8,750 nt of DNA, from NCBI GenBank assembly GCA_947176285.1, contig CAMWQF010000108.1, positions 1 through 8,750 of the forward strand, written 5' to 3'. Source of the stretch: an uncultured Porphyromonadaceae bacterium. GTDB taxonomy: Bacteria > Bacteroidota > Bacteroidia > Bacteroidales > Muribaculaceae. Under the pieces are notes generated by a model. The model was not told where the DNA came from and searched no databases. It saw only the letters and a list, made by a program, of their open reading frames with translations. Each line of letters begins with the position of its first letter. Within the stretch, counting starts at the first letter, position 1. The translations under genes and the position numbers were made by a program. This document shows positions 6,898 to 8,750 of this stretch, piece after piece.

Positions 6898-6960
6898 CAC
6901 CCTTAAGTGTGGAAAACTCAAAAAAAGATTACGTTCGTAATTGTTTTTTTATTATCTTTG
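6898..6960 (+). promoter_or_regulatory. Operator and -7 box of the luxR-like gene, distal arrangement
   Basis: The operator CACCCTTAAGTGTG (6898-6911) is a near-perfect dyad around CTTAAG. The -7 box TATCTTTG (6953-6960) matches TAnnTTTG and lies 41 bp after the operator, which places the operator near -60 instead of -41. No clear -33 TTG is present. The position suits a class I activator or a separate autoregulatory mode. This site and the acyltransferase site are centred 49 bp apart in the shared intergenic region. Confidence 0.65.
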
Positions 6961-6984
6961 CATTCTAAGATTAAAAGTACGAAT

Positions 6985-7734
6985 ATGACTGAGAGATTTT
7001 TCAATTCATACAATAAGCCAGAAGGCATATCCTCTGAGGATTATGCCCGTGCGGATTGCTATGTCCAAGCCGCAGATGCAATTTCTAAAATTACGTATGA
7101 GAGTGTATATATTATAGACTACTTTAAGAAAGATTTTCTTTATGTTTCATCAAATCCACTGTTCCTATGTGGTCTGTCACCCAAAAAGGTGAAAGAACTC
7201 GGTTATAGTTTTTATACCACGCAAGTTCCGGAGGAAGAAGTAGAACTTTTGTTGAAAATAAATGCGATAGGTTTTAGATTTTTCAATAACCATCCCGCCG
7301 AAGAACGTTACCGTTTTAGTATCAGTTATGATTTTCATATTAGAAAGAATGATGAATATATTTTGATAAATCATAAACTTACTCCACTGGCGATGGATGG
7401 CTATGGGCATATGTGGCTCGCCCTATGCTTTGTGTCGATTTCTAATCATGACAAGCCTGGCAATATCGAAGTGAGGAAGTTAGGTCAGTCATATTATTGG
7501 AAATATGATCTGGATCTTGACAGATGGTTGTCAGTTCCTAGTCTCAAACTTACGGATGGAGAGAAAGAGGTTCTTCTTCTTTCCGCAAGAGGCTTGACTG
7601 TTGAAGAAATTGCAGCGAGGGTTCATAGAGCAAAGGACTCCATAAAATCACGCCGCAAGTCAATATTTGACAAACTTAATGTAAAAAGTATAAGTGAGGC
7701 AATTGCATTTGCCACGAATTACAAGCTTATCTAG
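6985..7734 (+). CDS. PAS-LuxR family transcriptional regulator, candidate regulon master
   Basis: The start is set at ATG 6985-6987 (MTERFFNSYN), giving 249 residues; the longer frame from 6907 begins upstream of the promoter's -7 box and cannot be translated from it. Residues about 35-155 look like a PAS sensor domain (SVYIIDYFKKDFLYVSSNP, LCGLSPKKVKELGYSFY, and a late beta strand HMWLALCFVSIS), able to bind a small ligand. Residues about 187-249 are a LuxR/NarL-type helix-turn-helix: LKLTDGEKEVLLLSARG, then LTVEEIAARVHRAKDSIKSR, then KSIFDKLNVKSISEAIAFA. Such domains bind DNA dyads as dimers, which matches the CACnC-N4-GnGTG operators found at its own promoter and at four leftward units. 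It is a cytoplasmic activator by layout; the ligand is unknown. No receiver domain is present, so it is not a phosphorelay response regulator. It ends 10 bp from the convergent thiF-like gene. Confidence 0.85.
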   Translation: MTERFFNSYNKPEGISSEDYARADCYVQAADAISKITYESVYIIDYFKKDFLYVSSNPLFLCGLSPKKVKELGYSFYTTQVPEEEVELLLKINAIGFRFFNNHPAEERYRFSISYDFHIRKNDEYILINHKLTPLAMDGYGHMWLALCFVSISNHDKPGNIEVRKLGQSYYWKYDLDLDRWLSVPSLKLTDGEKEVLLLSARGLTVEEIAARVHRAKDSIKSRRKSIFDKLNVKSISEAIAFATNYKLI

Positions 7735-7744
7735 ACTATAGTAG

Positions 7745-8512
7745 TTAATTACAGTCGCTTAAGAGTGAGGAAAGATAAAACTTGGGACATAACTTTACTT
7801 TTTGACCCAGTATTAGTCTTACCATTGTGTTTACACACAAGGCTGCCGATATCCAGCAACCTATGGATAATTGCGGCACTGGATACTTAATTGTGTCTTT
7901 AGAGTATGCTGTTAGTATCTCATGAAACCATTTGTTTTCCGAAATATTCCAATATTGACTATATCCGTCAACATACTGTGCCATCTTTATCTCGAAGTTT
8001 TCAGGGTTGCCGTCTTTCATTAGATCTCTTAGTGTTAAGCCATCTGGGGACATTATCATAACCATACCACCCCAGCCAAAATTGTAAGGGTGCACTGTAT
8101 AGATTCCAAGCTGATGACATTTTTCATCAAAATCAATTGGAGAAGAATCTTTAAAATCAAGTGCATTAATTGCGATATCGCAGTTTCTTATGAGTCTGTC
8201 CAAATTATTTTGAGCTATGTATTCATTATAGAATGTTATGTCAGCATAGGGATTTATAGCAAACAGTCTCATTGCCAGAGCTTCTGCTTTATATTTCCCT
8301 ATGTCTTCTCTTGTATAATTTTGACGATTGAGGTTACTTAGTTCCACTCTGTCGCCGTCGATGATGGTGATCTTTTCAAAACCAAGTCTTAAGGCACACT
8401 CGGCTATCACACTACCCAAACCAGCTCCTCCCAGCAGAATTCTCGTGTTTTTGATTTTTTCCTGTTGTTCTTGTGTGATATATATTCTGTTTCTACTATA
8501 GAGTGATTCCAT
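7745..8512 (-). CDS. ThiF/MoeB/E1-like adenylyltransferase without the zinc Cys motif
   Basis: The N-terminal 120 residues match the ThiF/MoeB/UBA fold: ILLGGAGLGSVIAE (25-38, nucleotide-binding loop), TIIDGDRVELSNLNRQNY (49-66, with Asp52, Arg63, Gln64), GKYKAEA (Lys75) and INALD (Asp119). These residues bind ATP and activate a carboxylate by adenylation. The 255-residue length is typical. The paired CxxC zinc-binding motif of ThiF and MoeB is missing; its cysteines are isolated (38, 111, 132, 219, 226, 242, 254), and no catalytic Cys can be assigned with confidence. Residues about 145-205 form an insert unlike housekeeping ThiF. No ThiS/MoaD-like partner or thiamin/molybdopterin genes are nearby, so a role in modifying a small molecule or peptide is more likely than cofactor synthesis; this is inference. 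It is under the regulon operator and has a short leader of about 11 nt. Confidence 0.82.
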   Translation of the reverse strand: MESLYSRNRIYITQEQQEKIKNTRILLGGAGLGSVIAECALRLGFEKITIIDGDRVELSNLNRQNYTREDIGKYKAEALAMRLFAINPYADITFYNEYIAQNNLDRLIRNCDIAINALDFKDSSPIDFDEKCHQLGIYTVHPYNFGWGGMVMIMSPDGLTLRDLMKDGNPENFEIKMAQYVDGYSQYWNISENKWFHEILTAYSKDTIKYPVPQLSIGCWISAALCVNTMVRLILGQKVKLCPKFYLSSLLSDCN

Positions 8513-8528
8513 TGGTATATGTTTTGTG

Positions 8529-8573
8529 CAAAGTTAATAATATGCTATTCGATTAACACCACCCAAAAGTGTG
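8529..8573 (-). promoter_or_regulatory. Regulon operator plus -33/-7 promoter of the thiF-like gene
   Basis: Read leftwards the operator is CACACTTTTGGGTG (plus 8560-8573), then GTG at the -33 place, 23 bp in total, and the perfect -7 box TAACTTTG (plus 8529-8536). The downstream half GGGTG is perfect; the upstream half CACAC differs from CACCC by one base, as at the luxR site. The predicted transcription start is near 8523, eleven bases before the ATG at 8512. Confidence 0.78.
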
Positions 8574-8750
8574 ATAATCCCCGAAGTTTTTAAATACTTC
8601 TGATACATTATAAACGTATTTCTTTTATAAGTTGTCGTAGGTTAGTTCTAAGTATTAAGTATTAGGTTATTTTGTGAGTAGTAAAAACCTTTTTTGCGTA
8701 TTATATAATAAATTGTGTTCTGATGATTTTTTACTATACTCGGCCGTATT

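Noticed and set aside
6907..6984. Longer N-terminus of the luxR-like gene (hydrophobic, signal-peptide-like)
   Set aside because: The segment contains the promoter's -7 box at 6953-6960, so the transcript starts downstream of it. The hydrophobic look is an accident of T-rich promoter DNA.
8634..8642. Nine-base word GTCGTAGGT also found inverted at 4522-4530
   Set aside because: Too short to separate from chance, and the flanking bases do not extend the match in a consistent way.
8574..8750. Right-hand end of the window
   Set aside because: AT-rich with a small AAGTATT tandem duplication near 8650; no gene, clear promoter or RNA could be supported.

Overview
The window looks like a chromosomal segment of a Bacteroidota species that carries a type IX secretion system (Prevotella / Parabacteroides / Muribaculaceae-like). 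The reasons are AT-rich spacers, promoters of the TAnnTTTG (-7) type, weak Shine-Dalgarno signals, a C-terminal sorting domain of the type IX (Por) kind, PAS-LuxR regulators, and a scrap of a Bacteroides-type conjugative-element gene. The genus cannot be fixed from this sequence alone.

Layout, left to right: a leftward lipoprotein gene (99-845) with an unusual start; a frameshifted, higher-GC remnant of the C-terminal end of a conjugative-element DNA methylase/helicase (1022-1661) with a hairpin behind it; a rightward Crp/Fnr-like gene lacking its DNA-binding domain (1793-2242); a leftward overlapping pair, radical SAM/SPASM enzyme (3374-4456) and Gfo/Idh/MocA oxidoreductase (2365-3393); a strong hairpin terminator (4595-4651); a leftward two-gene unit for exported proteins (5648-6049 small secreted protein, 4661-5623 S74-chaperone protein with a type IX sorting domain); a leftward GNAT/LuxI/FeeM-like acyltransferase (6179-6790); a divergent PAS-LuxR regulator (6985-7734); and a leftward ThiF/MoeB-like adenylating enzyme (7745-8512). 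The last 177 bases hold no gene I can support.

The main discovery is a shared dyad operator, consensus CACnC-N4-GnGTG (best copies CACCCTAAAGGGTG and its complement). It lies in front of four leftward transcription units: the lipoprotein, the secreted-protein pair, the acyltransferase and the ThiF-like enzyme. In all four it ends exactly 23 bp before a perfect TAnnTTTG box, which puts its centre near -41/-42, the classic place for a LuxR-type activator touching the -33 region. A fifth copy lies upstream of the luxR-like gene itself, 41 bp from its -7 box (centre near -60). The regulator, a candidate signal synthase divergent from it, a tailoring-type enzyme and secreted/surface products therefore appear to form one local regulon. 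By layout this resembles a LuxI/LuxR quorum-sensing circuit built from Bacteroidota parts. The chemistry of the signal and the binding of the regulator are inference; the operator pattern and its spacing are directly visible.
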